64,000 bases of DNA from positions 279,849 to 343,848 of the forward strand of contig JAQWZF010000023.1 in the NCBI GenBank assembly GCA_029253585.1, read 5' to 3'. The notes below the pieces were generated by a model. It was not told where the DNA came from and ran no database searches. It saw nothing but the letters and a program-made list of their open reading frames with translations. Made by a program: the position numbers and the translations under genes. The DNA comes from Gammaproteobacteria bacterium (GTDB lineage Bacteria; Pseudomonadota; Gammaproteobacteria; Pseudomonadales; Pseudohongiellaceae). Positions within the stretch are counted from its first letter, which is position 1. Each line of letters begins with the position of its first letter. Shown piece after piece: positions 37,518 to 50,000 of the stretch.

Positions 37518-39794
37518 ATGAGTGATCGAATAGTAGCAATGGCATTATCCTCATACCTTGCCCGCAGCACGCAATCTACGCTTAGCCTCGTCCTGGTTGC
37601 CCTTGTTCTAGTCTGCATCCCCGCCTCCAAGATTCACGCGCAATCGCTGACCAACTACAGCATTCCCAGGGTGAGTACCAAGCCGCGTATCGATGGCCAG
37701 ATCGACCGGGGAGAATGGAGTCAAGCCACTCGCGTTGCGGTCAACATAGAAACCAATCCGAATGACAATGTCGCCGCCGAGGTACAGGCCGAAGCCCTGC
37801 TAATGGAAGACGGCGAGATACTGTACGTTGCCTTTATCGCACTCGATCCAGACCCTGACCAGATACGCGCCTTCTACAGAGATAGAGACGCCCTGTGGAA
37901 CGACGATTACGTAGCTGTCATTCTAGACACGTTTAACGATGAACGACGCGCGTTCGAGTTCTTTGCCAATCCCTTCGGTGTGCAAGCCGATGCGATACAA
38001 GATGATGTGAACGACGACGAGGATGATTCCTGGAATGCCATATGGGATAGCGCCGGCCAGATCAATGAAGAAGGCTACGTCGTCGAGATGGCGATTCCGG
38101 TGAAACAGCTGCGCTTCACCCCCAGTGAAGACAACCAGACATGGGGAATCGATCTGGTACGTTACTATCCGCGCGATCGAGGCACGCGAATTGCCAATAA
38201 CCGTCGAGACAGAAACATATCCTGTTATATCTGTCAGCTAAGCAAGGCGGACGGGTTTGCAAACCTGACTCGAAGCAGAAATCTTCAAGTCATTCCAACG
38301 CTCACCTCAACGGCAGTAGAAAACAGAAACCCGGCACTAGGTAACTGGGACCGTGAGAGCATCGATCCAGAAGCCAGTCTCGACGTACGCTGGGGTATTA
38401 CTCAGGACCTCTATCTCAACGCGACGCTCAACCCTGACTTCTCTCAGGTAGAAGCTGATAGCGCACAATTAGACATTAACAACACCTTCAGCCTTTTCTT
38501 CCCAGAGCGGCGAACCTTCTTCCTCGATGGCGCCGATTATTTCGATACTTTTGAGAGGTTGGTGTATACCCGAAACATCTCCGATCCTGACTACGGCGTA
38601 AAGCTGACAGGTAAGAGTAATGGCCATACCTATGCCCTGCTTACGGCCAATGATGCCAGCACCAGTTTCCTGATGCCCCGCAGCCTGGGGTCTAGCATCG
38701 CAACCCTGGGTGATGTTGAGTCGGAAGTCGCTATCGGACGTTACCGCTTCGATATCTTCGAGAACTCGACCATAGGCGCACTGGTAACCGACCGCCGTGC
38801 AGACGGCTATAGCAACACCGTCAGCAGCATAGATGCCGTGCTTAGACCCAGTGATCGCGATGTGGTTACTGTGCAGACCATGCGCTCCAGCTCCGACTAT
38901 CCAACCCTGATACAGGGGCGCTATGGGCAAGCCTCTAGTATGAGCGATAGCAGTCATCGCATGGAGTATCGGCACAACGACAGACGCTGGGATTGGCGCC
39001 TGGGCTACACCGATATGGGTGAAGATTTTCGTGCGGACCTGGGCTTCGTGAATCGGGTCGATTTCAAGTTCGTCGTAGCGACGCTCGGGCATACCTGGTG
39101 GGGTGAATCTGACGATTTCTTCAATCGAATTCGAGTTGCACTGGATTATGACCGCACGGAAGACCAATCCGGCCTGCAGCTCGAAGAAGAGTTCGAGGTA
39201 TTCGTCAACATGAACGGCCCACAGCAATCGTTCCTCAATGGACTTTTTGGTGGCAGCGAAACTTACTGGAACGGCAAATATTTTGATGAACAGTTCAATC
39301 AGATCTCCATTGGCTTTACGCCAAGCGCAAACCTGCGCCTGAGCACTCTTCTTCGAGTTGAGGATATAGTCGACTTTGCCAATACCCGTCTCGGCCGTTC
39401 GAAGCGCTTCGGACCCAAAATCAACTACCGCTGGGGAAAGCATTTGGAGTTGAGTCTAGATCATACCTTTCAGGAATTCGATGTTGACGGTGGCAGGCTC
39501 TTTACAGCGAACCTCACCGACCTCAGGACAACCTATCAATTCAGTGCACGCAGCTTCTTGCGCTTTACGCTTCAGTACACCGACAACAAACGCAATCAGG
39601 ACCTCTATCTATCTGAAGTGCAGGCATGCAGTAAGCAGCTCACCACACAGCTTCTCTATAGCTATAGAGTGAGTGCCGCTACCCGCTTTTTTATTGGCTA
39701 CTCTGATGCCGGCTTTCAGAACGACACTTACGACTCGATCGAGAAAACTAACCGCACAATATTCGCAAAATTTAGTTACGCCTGGTTGCCTTAG
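37518..39794 (+). CDS. DUF5916 protein with N-terminal CBM9-like domain
   Basis: A signal peptide (about 1-41, ending IHAQ) precedes a CBM9-like domain: KPRIDGQIDRGEWSQA, then LYVAFIALDPDPDQIRA and DDYVAVILDTFNDERRAFEF. The large C-terminal part is rich in aromatic and alternating residues and resembles an outer-membrane beta barrel (LFFPERRTFFLDGADYFDTF, YNTFNL-like repeats of strands). It has 758 aa. The family lies in the outer membrane or periplasm of marine bacteria; the ligand is unknown. ATG 37539 is an alternative start. Confidence 0.78.
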   Translation: MSDRIVAMALSSYLARSTQSTLSLVLVALVLVCIPASKIHAQSLTNYSIPRVSTKPRIDGQIDRGEWSQATRVAVNIETNPNDNVAAEVQAEALLMEDGEILYVAFIALDPDPDQIRAFYRDRDALWNDDYVAVILDTFNDERRAFEFFANPFGVQADAIQDDVNDDEDDSWNAIWDSAGQINEEGYVVEMAIPVKQLRFTPSEDNQTWGIDLVRYYPRDRGTRIANNRRDRNISCYICQLSKADGFANLTRSRNLQVIPTLTSTAVENRNPALGNWDRESIDPEASLDVRWGITQDLYLNATLNPDFSQVEADSAQLDINNTFSLFFPERRTFFLDGADYFDTFERLVYTRNISDPDYGVKLTGKSNGHTYALLTANDASTSFLMPRSLGSSIATLGDVESEVAIGRYRFDIFENSTIGALVTDRRADGYSNTVSSIDAVLRPSDRDVVTVQTMRSSSDYPTLIQGRYGQASSMSDSSHRMEYRHNDRRWDWRLGYTDMGEDFRADLGFVNRVDFKFVVATLGHTWWGESDDFFNRIRVALDYDRTEDQSGLQLEEEFEVFVNMNGPQQSFLNGLFGGSETYWNGKYFDEQFNQISIGFTPSANLRLSTLLRVEDIVDFANTRLGRSKRFGPKINYRWGKHLELSLDHTFQEFDVDGGRLFTANLTDLRTTYQFSARSFLRFTLQYTDNKRNQDLYLSEVQACSKQLTTQLLYSYRVSAATRFFIGYSDAGFQNDTYDSIEKTNRTIFAKFSYAWLP

Positions 39795-39931
39795 AACCCC
39801 CGTATCACAAGAATCTGCCGCCTAGCTGTCGCTCCTAAATGAAGCAGTGATTAGCCATGGTTTTCCCTATTAAAAGGTCCTTGCTGTAGGTAAAATGTCG
39901 CCTTCTTTCCCCCTCTTAAGAGCAGTATCTA

Positions 39932-41020
39932 ATGGGCCAAAAAACCTCGCTTTATCAGAAGCATCTCGATGCCGGTGCCAAGATGGTAGATTTCGCCGGA
40001 TGGGATATGCCAATTAATTATGGCTCTCAGATTGAAGAGCATAATGTGGTACGAAACCAAGCCGGCATATTCGACGTATCCCATATGAATATAGTCGATG
40101 TCTCAGGTCCTGACGCGCAGAAATTTTTGCGTTACTTACTGTCCAACGATGTTGCCAAATTGGATGAAATCGGACGCGCACTCTACAGCGGCATGCTTAA
40201 CGAAACTGGCGGCGTTGTAGATGATCTGATCGTCTATCGTATGAATTTCGGCTATCGCGTAGTCGTAAACTGCGCTACCCGGGATAAGGACCTGGATTGG
40301 ATACGCACTCATGGCCAAGGCTTCGACGCTAAGATCGAAGAGAGACCACAACTCGCGATCCTTGCCGTACACGGCCCCAAGGCGATAGAGAAGGTATGTT
40401 CGATTCTAGACGACGAGCATGCCGCAGCTACGGCCCAGCTAAAAAACTTTCGCGGCTTCGAATCGGGGGAGCGGTTCATCGCCCGTACCGGTTATACCGG
40501 TGAGAAAGGAGTAGAGCTGATTCTGCCCAACGCAGAGGCTCCCGAAGTTTGGGACAAATTGATGGCGGTTGATGTCAAGCCCGTAGGGCTTGGTGCGCGA
40601 GATACACTGCGTCTTGAGGCTGGAATGAATCTCTATGGCCATGATATGGATGAATCAACTTCACCCGTTGCGGCGAACATGGAGCAGACCATCTCCTGGC
40701 AGCCCCAGGATCGAGATTTTATAGGCCGGGCGGCGGTCACTGCCCATAAGACAGAGCAGCTGGAGGGCGGCTTGCCCATACTCACGGGTCTCGTGCTCGA
40801 ACAGCGGGGCGTTCTGCGTGAAGGCCAGAAAGTATTGTGTGAAAATGGTGAGGGGGTGATTACCAGCGGAAGCTTTTCGCCTACATTGAAGCATTCAATC
40901 GCTTTAGCTAGAATTCCGCTAGATAGCGGTGCCTGCCAGGTGGACATTAGGGGTACTCTGACTGATGTCCGAATCGTGAAGCCTAATTTCGTCCGCTTCG
41001 GAAAGAAGGTATTCGAGTAA
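39932..41020 (+). CDS. gcvT: glycine cleavage system T protein (aminomethyltransferase)
   Basis: Transfers the methylene group from the lipoyl arm of GcvH to tetrahydrofolate, releasing ammonia. Typical blocks: YQKHLDAGAKMVDFAGWDMP, GIFDVSHM, VNCATRDKDLDWI, ARTGYTGEKGVEL and GLGARDTLRLEAGM. It has 362 aa. It heads the gcvT-gcvH-gcvP set. I see no glycine riboswitch in the 137-nt leader. Confidence 0.96.
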   Translation: MGQKTSLYQKHLDAGAKMVDFAGWDMPINYGSQIEEHNVVRNQAGIFDVSHMNIVDVSGPDAQKFLRYLLSNDVAKLDEIGRALYSGMLNETGGVVDDLIVYRMNFGYRVVVNCATRDKDLDWIRTHGQGFDAKIEERPQLAILAVHGPKAIEKVCSILDDEHAAATAQLKNFRGFESGERFIARTGYTGEKGVELILPNAEAPEVWDKLMAVDVKPVGLGARDTLRLEAGMNLYGHDMDESTSPVAANMEQTISWQPQDRDFIGRAAVTAHKTEQLEGGLPILTGLVLEQRGVLREGQKVLCENGEGVITSGSFSPTLKHSIALARIPLDSGACQVDIRGTLTDVRIVKPNFVRFGKKVFE

Positions 41021-41116
41021 TAGTAAGAGATTTATCCCATAGACCAGCTCAGCTAAGATCAACTGGAGCATCAAGCAAACCACTTAAAATAGCTTCAACT
41101 AGAAGAGGAAAGCCCC

Positions 41117-41506
41117 GTGAGTACATATCCAGACAATCTAAAATACGCCGCCACTCATGAATGGGTTCGACTCGAAGAAGACGGCACCGCGACAGTTGGT
41201 ATCAGCAATCACGCTCAGGATGCCTTAGGTGATATCGTATTCGTAGAACTACCCGAAGTGGGCGCTACTATTCATGCCAAGGATGAAGTCGCCGTCGTCG
41301 AATCGGTGAAGGCTGCATCCGATGTCTATAGCCCCGTGTCTGGTGAGATTATTGAAACCAACGGCCTGCTGGAAGACGCTCCCGAAACAGTCAATTCAGT
41401 TCCCTACGATGATGGCTGGTTCTACAAGATTCAGATCAGTGACGAGCTCGAACTAGACGAATTGATGGATGCCGACGCCTATTTCGATCATTGCGAAGAG
41501 GACTAG
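41117..41506 (+). CDS. gcvH: glycine cleavage system H protein
   Basis: Lipoyl-carrying shuttle protein of the glycine cleavage complex. The lipoylated lysine is about residue 65 in [14 protein letters not shown]. The N-terminal [15 protein letters not shown] and [12 protein letters not shown] are characteristic. It has 129 aa. The GTG start at 41117 is preceded by AGAGGAAAG. Confidence 0.96.
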   Translation: MSTYPDNLKYAATHEWVRLEEDGTATVGISNHAQDALGDIVFVELPEVGATIHAKDEVAVVESVKAASDVYSPVSGEIIETNGLLEDAPETVNSVPYDDGWFYKIQISDELELDELMDADAYFDHCEED

Positions 41507-41590
41507 TAGTCTTTATTTGCCAGTAGGCTTTCCACTTAAAATTTTAACAACCAGTGTTAACGAAGAATGACGTTTCCAGAAAGGACAGTA

Positions 41591-44554
<2,964 letters not shown>

Positions 44555-44582
44555 GTAGTGAGGTATGGATGAGAGAATTCGG

Positions 44583-45176
44583 CTAGTCTGAATTTTTCCC
44601 ATCTATATGAGAATTTCGCATCTGCTTGAGTTTTTCTGGCTCGTCTTGAATCTGCTCTAACTTTTCCCCTAGCTCTTTCTTCTTGGAAATGATGTCTTTA
44701 TCTTTTTTGGATTCGAACTGCTTGTAGTTCTAATACAGTCTTGCCTTCTCTTGTTTAAGCTGATCGGACCTAAAAGATTTGTAATTAGAAACCTGCCTTC
44801 GCACAGCGAGGCCTGGAATCAAAACAATAGAAATAGCTAGAATATAAGGCAGCGACACCCAGAACAGGAAAATTAATTGCACATATTGCTTGTGCATATA
44901 AGTCCACGATACGCCAAACATATGAATACTGAGCAGTATGCCCACAGCACCGATTAGGCTACCGAAGAACCATAAGGAGTCACCAAGCTTTTTAATGCCA
45001 CGATTCCCATCAGGGTCACCGGGGTCTAATGTGTACTGTAGGCTAGGAGCAAACCTCAAGTAGAGAATTATTACGGCAGCGATAGATAAAAGACCCATAC
45101 CACTAATAAACCCACCTAGAAAGAATCCGAAGAACGATCTCTGTTTGTTCACAATCAATCCACAGTATAATTCCAA
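44583..45176 (-). pseudogene. three-helix membrane protein with lysine-rich tail, amber-interrupted
   Basis: From ATG 45176, 148 residues hold three hydrophobic segments (about 14-40, 67-92, 98-126) and a basic end. TAG at 44730-44732 follows ARLY. The same frame then continues for 48 residues of charged coiled-coil (NYKQFESKKDKDIISKKKEL) to TAG 44583-44585. The tail keeps coding character, so CAG to TAG is likely. A truncated 148-aa product could still insert in the membrane. No family is recognised. Confidence 0.5.
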
Positions 45177-45211
45177 CTCATTGTATTAGACAGCACTCAG
45201 GGGCATCGAAA

Positions 45212-46537
45212 TTGATCAGTATCAACTACGCAAAACATACCAAGACTCTATGCATCAGCTATTCTGATGCGCTGCAGCATATTAATGGGCCCTATGGGGC
45301 GGTATTAGTGCATAGTGGAGTAGAACATCACCACTTTGGCGACGACAGGGCGATGCCTTTCCAGGCCTATGGCCACCTGCTGCACTGGATTCCTGTCAAT
45401 CGACCGAATCAGTTTATCTATTTTCGTCCTAACCATAAGCCTATTTACTTCCAGATAGTTCCCAGTGATTTCTGGCACGAGCAGGACATCAATGTTGATC
45501 CCGCCTGGGATGAACAGTTCACTATTGTGCGCCTGGGCACTCTGGATGAGCTGGCTAAGCAGCTACAACAATTATCGAAATCCGATGTGGCCTATATCGG
45601 AGAGAGCGCTACCGTCGCCTCTTCGCTTGGTATCGATAAGTCCCTGATAAATCCTCAAGCACTACTAGCCTATTTGGACTTCGCCCGGGCGATAAAGTCT
45701 GACTATGAGCTAGATCAGTTACGAGCCGCCAATCAACTGGCACTGCTAGGCCATGGGGCGGCTAAGACTTGTTTTCTGGAAGGTGGTACAGAATTCGAGA
45801 TCCACCTGGCGTTTCTGCAAGCCACCACGCATCTGGAAGATGAAAGCCCCTATACTAATATCGTTGCACTTAACGAGAAGGCTGCGATATTGCACTATCA
45901 GTTCAAGCGCAAGGCGCATGCAAATAAGGGGCGAGTCCTATTAATCGATGCCGGTTGCCGAGTTAATGCCTATGGCTCAGACATCACCCGTACCTCGGTT
46001 AGCGAAGACGTACATCCCAGGTTTCGACCTCTTCTTCAGGCAATGGAAGAATTGGAGCTCGCGCTAGTCGCTGAAGTATGTCCGGGGAAAACTTACCAAT
46101 CACTGCATCAATCTACGCTGAACAAGTTGGCTCGCGTGTTGATCGATAACGATATCTGTAGTGGCAGCGAAGAGGATCTTATAGCGCTGGATATTCCGCA
46201 ACTGTTCATGCCACATGGGGTAGGCCACCTGCTCGGAGTGCAGGTACATGATGTGGGCGGACACCAAGCTGACTCCATCGGTACACTACTCCCACCGCCT
46301 GCGAACTCCCCCGCACTGCGCAATACCCGTGTGATGGAAGCCGACATGGTATTCACAGTCGAGCCTGGACTGTACTTCATTCCACTCTTGTTAGAAGCCC
46401 AGCGAGATTCTTCTAAGGGCAAGCTAATTAACTGGAAGAATATCGATGAACTCTATTGTTGCGGGGGTATTCGTATAGAGGACAATATCCGCGTTACTGG
46501 AGACGGCGCTGAGAATCTTACGCGTCAGTTCGAATAA
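45212..46537 (+). CDS. pepQ: Xaa-Pro dipeptidase (M24 family)
   Basis: Manganese dipeptidase cleaving Xaa-Pro dipeptides. Metal ligands: Asp in LIDAGCR and YGSDITRT, His in MPHGVGHLLG (with VHDVGGH), Glu in FTVEPGLYF and RIEDNI. The N-terminal PepQ domain (VEHHHFGDDRAMPF, SDFWHEQ) is intact. It has 441 aa. The start is a TTG at 45212; no ATG is available without losing conserved N-terminal residues. Its end overlaps the convergent waaA by 20 nt. Confidence 0.9.
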   Translation: MISINYAKHTKTLCISYSDALQHINGPYGAVLVHSGVEHHHFGDDRAMPFQAYGHLLHWIPVNRPNQFIYFRPNHKPIYFQIVPSDFWHEQDINVDPAWDEQFTIVRLGTLDELAKQLQQLSKSDVAYIGESATVASSLGIDKSLINPQALLAYLDFARAIKSDYELDQLRAANQLALLGHGAAKTCFLEGGTEFEIHLAFLQATTHLEDESPYTNIVALNEKAAILHYQFKRKAHANKGRVLLIDAGCRVNAYGSDITRTSVSEDVHPRFRPLLQAMEELELALVAEVCPGKTYQSLHQSTLNKLARVLIDNDICSGSEEDLIALDIPQLFMPHGVGHLLGVQVHDVGGHQADSIGTLLPPPANSPALRNTRVMEADMVFTVEPGLYFIPLLLEAQRDSSKGKLINWKNIDELYCCGGIRIEDNIRVTGDGAENLTRQFE

Positions 46538-47798
46538 GGAGCTCAATCAGATCTAGCAAGGCCGGCAAGGCATTCTGATTCTCTTGTATCAGTTGTTTGC
46601 CGCGCCTCCCCATTTCCTGTTGAGCTTTCTCGTCTGTAAACAGGTCTGATAGTTTCTGCGCCAACTGCCACTCATTCTGAACCGTAGTTAATGCGCCAGA
46701 GTGCTCTAGCTGTTTGCAGATCGTTGCGAAATTAAATTGCGATGGCCCGACCACTACCGGAATACCCTGAGCCGCCGGCTCGAGAACATTCTGGCAGCCG
46801 GTATTGACAAGACTTCCTCCAACGAAGGCAATCTCCGCAATACTGTAGTAGTCCAACATCTCCCCCATACTGTCACCGATTACCACCTGGGTCTGTTGTG
46901 AGACCTTCCCATTATCGCTTCGCCTAGCCGTGACAAGTTCTCTGTCTTCGCTAAGACGGAAAACTTTTGCGAATCTTTCCGGGTGTCTGGGAACGAGAAT
47001 AAGCAACAATGAGGGAATAGTTTTAAGACATTCTTCAAAGGCTGTCAGCACCTTTTCTTCTTCGCCGTCCCGGGTGCTGGCAGCAACTAGTATCGGTCGG
47101 TTGCTGTCCCGTATTGACGTGAAATATGCCTGCTCTTCTCTCACTCCGGTTTCCACCATGAACTTTAAGCTTCCGGTCTCTTCTATCTGTGCCGGCTTGA
47201 CTCCTAGATCAATGAAACGCTGTGCATCTGGCGCCGCCTGTGCAGCTATCTTATCGATCTTCTCAAGCAGGCTACGCGTGAATGTCCCAAGGCGGCCATA
47301 GCCTGCCGCGGATTTTTCCGAAAGCCGTGCATTGGCAAGTAACACTTTGACCCCATTGCGATGACAGGCATGAACCAGATTGGGCCACAGCTCGGTTTCC
47401 ATCAAGATCAATAGGCTGGGCTGGTACATAGCCAGGAATCTGTGGCAGGCACCGGGCAGATCGTAAGGGATATAGCGGTGAAATACCCTGTCGCCGAACA
47501 GATCGCGAACTCGGTCGGATCCGGTGGGGGTCATTGTCGTGATTACGATCTGCGTATCTGGGTAGCGTTGCTGCAATGCAGTAACCAGCGGCGCGCACGC
47601 AACTGTTTCACCCACAGAGACCGCATGAACCCAGATCGTCTGCTTCTGCCTGGTAAACTCTTGCGCAGTAGAAGAGAAGGCGAAGCGCTCCGCTAGGCGC
47701 TGCCGATAGGCTGGAACTTTAATCGAGCGAAGCAATAGGCGTAGCAGAATTATAGGTATCGCAAGATAAAAAACGACACTGTAAATAATTCGATGCAT
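46518..47798 (-). CDS. waaA: Kdo transferase (3-deoxy-D-manno-octulosonic acid transferase)
   Basis: GT30-family inner-membrane enzyme that adds Kdo to lipid IVA, beginning the LPS core. An N-terminal membrane anchor (IIYSVVFYLAIPIILLRLLL) is followed by TIWVHAVSVGETVACAPLV. The acceptor-side LILMETELWPNL and the C-terminal CMP-Kdo-binding FVGGSLVNTGCQNVLEPAA also match. It has 426 aa. Confidence 0.95.
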   Translation of the reverse strand: MHRIIYSVVFYLAIPIILLRLLLRSIKVPAYRQRLAERFAFSSTAQEFTRQKQTIWVHAVSVGETVACAPLVTALQQRYPDTQIVITTMTPTGSDRVRDLFGDRVFHRYIPYDLPGACHRFLAMYQPSLLILMETELWPNLVHACHRNGVKVLLANARLSEKSAAGYGRLGTFTRSLLEKIDKIAAQAAPDAQRFIDLGVKPAQIEETGSLKFMVETGVREEQAYFTSIRDSNRPILVAASTRDGEEEKVLTAFEECLKTIPSLLLILVPRHPERFAKVFRLSEDRELVTARRSDNGKVSQQTQVVIGDSMGEMLDYYSIAEIAFVGGSLVNTGCQNVLEPAAQGIPVVVGPSQFNFATICKQLEHSGALTTVQNEWQLAQKLSDLFTDEKAQQEMGRRGKQLIQENQNALPALLDLIELLIRTDA

Positions 47799-47848
47799 AG
47801 GGATTCAACCTGTGAACTTAATAGGCTATCGACAGTAAGCCGAAGTAA

Positions 47849-47878
47849 TTGGGAAAAGCTCCCTTATGCCGATATAAT
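47849..47878 (+). promoter_or_regulatory. probable promoter of the FAD oxidoreductase gene
   Basis: TTGGGA at 47849-47854 and a perfect TATAAT at 47873-47878, spaced 18 nt, in the divergent gap between waaA and the FAD oxidoreductase gene. Confidence 0.45.
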
Positions 47879-47966
47879 TTGACTCTAGCAGTTGGAATGA
47901 AAGCTGTTTCGGCTCTCCCGGCATAGTCACACAAGCACGAACGGCAGCAAAGCGCTAAGGTAACGA

Positions 47967-49166
47967 ATGAGATCAAGCTATTCAACCGACATCGTCATAT
48001 TTGGCGGTGGAATTGCGGGGCTCTGGCTGCTGAATCGCCTTCGCGATGAAGGCTATCAGGCGATATTGTTAGAAAGTGAGCAGCTAGGCTGCGGCCAAAC
48101 CCTTGCCTCACAAGGCATCATTCACGGCGGCCTTAAATACGCACTGAACGGCGCCCTTAGCGGAGCGGCCAATGTCATATCCGATATGCCTGCCCGATGG
48201 CGTGCCTGTCTCGCAGGTGAGTCCGATATGGACCTGAGAGGTTGCCGGGTACTAAGCGAACACTACTATATGTGGTCAGACTCGGGATTTCGTTCGAAGC
48301 TCAAGACTTTCCTGGGAAGCAAGAGTCTTAGCGGTCGCGTGTCGGCAGTAGACGAGAAACAGTATCCAGACTTCTTCAAACAAGCCACGGTTGAAGGGAC
48401 ACTCTATAAACTACCAGACTTTGTCTTGGATACTGCCTCCTTATTACAAGTGTTAGCTGACAAGCAGCGTGACCATATTTTTCGAGTAGCTCCTGAAAGT
48501 TATAGTTTCGAGCGAGACGATAAAGCTCAGGTGAGTGCTATCGTAATCGCAGATGGCGAGAAGAAGTTTTCAATCGGAGCAAAGCGATTTATCTTTAGCG
48601 CAGGCAAAGGCAATCAGCAGCTCATCGATGATGCCGGTTTAGAAAAACCTAAGTCTCAGCTACGCCCTCTTAATATGGTCTATGTGAAGGGAAAGAGTCT
48701 TCCCAATGTGTTCGTGCATTGTATTGGTGACAGTTTCAGCTTAACACCTAAACTCACTATTACATCTCATGAAGATGCGGATGGAACAACTGTTTGGTAT
48801 CTCGGCGGGGAACTAGCAGAGTCCGGCGTAGGCAAGGACAGAGAGTCTCAAGTTAAAGCTGCGCGCAGCCTTCTGCAAAACTTGTTCCCATGGATGGATT
48901 TTGAAGAAACAGACTTGAGCTGCTTTACTATCGACAGGGCAGAGGCAAACGTCAACAATAACTATCGACCGGAAGATGCCTTCTTCATAGAAGAGAGCAA
49001 TGTATTTGTTGCGTGGCCAACGAAATTAACCCTTACTCCCAACTTGGCCGATAGGCTTATTGAGCGTCTAGCAGTGAGCAACCTTACTCCAACATCTACC
49101 GCTAACAATCAGGGTCTGAGTGATGTGCTCGAGGCCGCAGAAATCGCTACTTCACGCTGGGATTAG
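47967..49166 (+). CDS. FAD-dependent oxidoreductase (DAO family)
   Basis: Dinucleotide-binding VIFGGGIAGLWLLNRLRD at the N-terminus and DAO-fold motifs (SQGIIHGGLKYALNG) place it among glycine/D-amino-acid oxidase-like flavoproteins. It has 399 aa. A homologue followed by an aldo/keto reductase stands at the same place, beside waaA, in the Pseudomonas LPS core region. The substrate is unknown. Confidence 0.82.
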   Translation: MRSSYSTDIVIFGGGIAGLWLLNRLRDEGYQAILLESEQLGCGQTLASQGIIHGGLKYALNGALSGAANVISDMPARWRACLAGESDMDLRGCRVLSEHYYMWSDSGFRSKLKTFLGSKSLSGRVSAVDEKQYPDFFKQATVEGTLYKLPDFVLDTASLLQVLADKQRDHIFRVAPESYSFERDDKAQVSAIVIADGEKKFSIGAKRFIFSAGKGNQQLIDDAGLEKPKSQLRPLNMVYVKGKSLPNVFVHCIGDSFSLTPKLTITSHEDADGTTVWYLGGELAESGVGKDRESQVKAARSLLQNLFPWMDFEETDLSCFTIDRAEANVNNNYRPEDAFFIEESNVFVAWPTKLTLTPNLADRLIERLAVSNLTPTSTANNQGLSDVLEAAEIATSRWD

Positions 49167-49172
49167 AATCGA

Positions 49173-49976
49173 ATGAGCTTGGCGAAAAGAATGTTGGGAG
49201 CCACCGGCATACAGGTTTCCGTACTTGGCTTGGGCACGGTGAAGATAGGCAGAAATCAGGCAGTTAAGTACCCTTCCGGTTTCTCGCTTCCTTCCGACGA
49301 GGAAGTCTCCCTCTTGATTGCGCAGGCGCAGGAACTTGGTATCAATTTTATCGATACGGCCCCAGCCTATGGTAGCAGCGAACAGCGCTTGGGCCGGCTA
49401 CTTACGAATCGCGAAGACTGGGTCATCTGCAGTAAAGTCGGCGAAGAGTTCGCTTCAGGTCAATCCTATTTTGATTTCTCCGCTGAACACACACGCCTTA
49501 GCATCGAGCGCAGCCTACGCAGCATAAAAACAGACTACCTGGATATCGTATTAATTCATTCCAATGGTCGGGATTGTAGAATTCTGGAGCACAGCGATTG
49601 TCCTGAAACACTATTACGATTGCAGGAAGAAGGCCTGATTCGCGCTGTGGGTATGTCCACAAAGACTATAGAAGGCGGGATTAGAGCCGCCGAGATGCTT
49701 GATGTAGTGATGGTAACTTACAATCCTTCTATGCAAGACGAGGCGGCTGTGATCGACCATGCACACACACTAGAGAAAGGAATTCTCGTAAAGAAGGCAC
49801 TCAATAGTGGGCACGATTGCGTAGCAGGGCAAGTAGATGCCGAGGCAAAAAGTGAAAGTCTTACACAGAAAAATCTGCGCTTCGCCCTAGGCAGAGAAGG
49901 CGTGACTAGCGTAATAGTCGGCACGATCAACCCTAAGCATCTTAAAGAGAATGTCGAAGCTGTTGATCAGACATAA
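49173..49976 (+). CDS. aldo/keto reductase
   Basis: TIM-barrel NADPH oxidoreductase: LGLGTVKIG, NFIDTAPAYGSSEQRLG (catalytic Asp-Tyr), VICSKVGEEF, DYLDIVLIHSNG and the C-terminal VTSVIVGTINPKHLKENV. It has 267 aa. It starts 6 nt after the FAD oxidoreductase gene and is surely in the same operon, suggesting linked redox steps. The substrate cannot be predicted. Confidence 0.88.
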   Translation: MSLAKRMLGATGIQVSVLGLGTVKIGRNQAVKYPSGFSLPSDEEVSLLIAQAQELGINFIDTAPAYGSSEQRLGRLLTNREDWVICSKVGEEFASGQSYFDFSAEHTRLSIERSLRSIKTDYLDIVLIHSNGRDCRILEHSDCPETLLRLQEEGLIRAVGMSTKTIEGGIRAAEMLDVVMVTYNPSMQDEAAVIDHAHTLEKGILVKKALNSGHDCVAGQVDAEAKSESLTQKNLRFALGREGVTSVIVGTINPKHLKENVEAVDQT

Positions 49977-50000
49977 TCCTATCAATTTTTTATATAAGCT

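Noticed and set aside
38469..39443. Long minus-strand open frame (324 codons) inside the DUF5916 gene
   Set aside because: It is antisense to a clearly coding frame with a signal peptide and family motifs; long shadows are expected at this codon usage.
39795..39931. Glycine riboswitch in front of gcvT
   Set aside because: The 137-nt leader lacks the conserved aptamer stems; only ordinary promoter-like sequence is seen.
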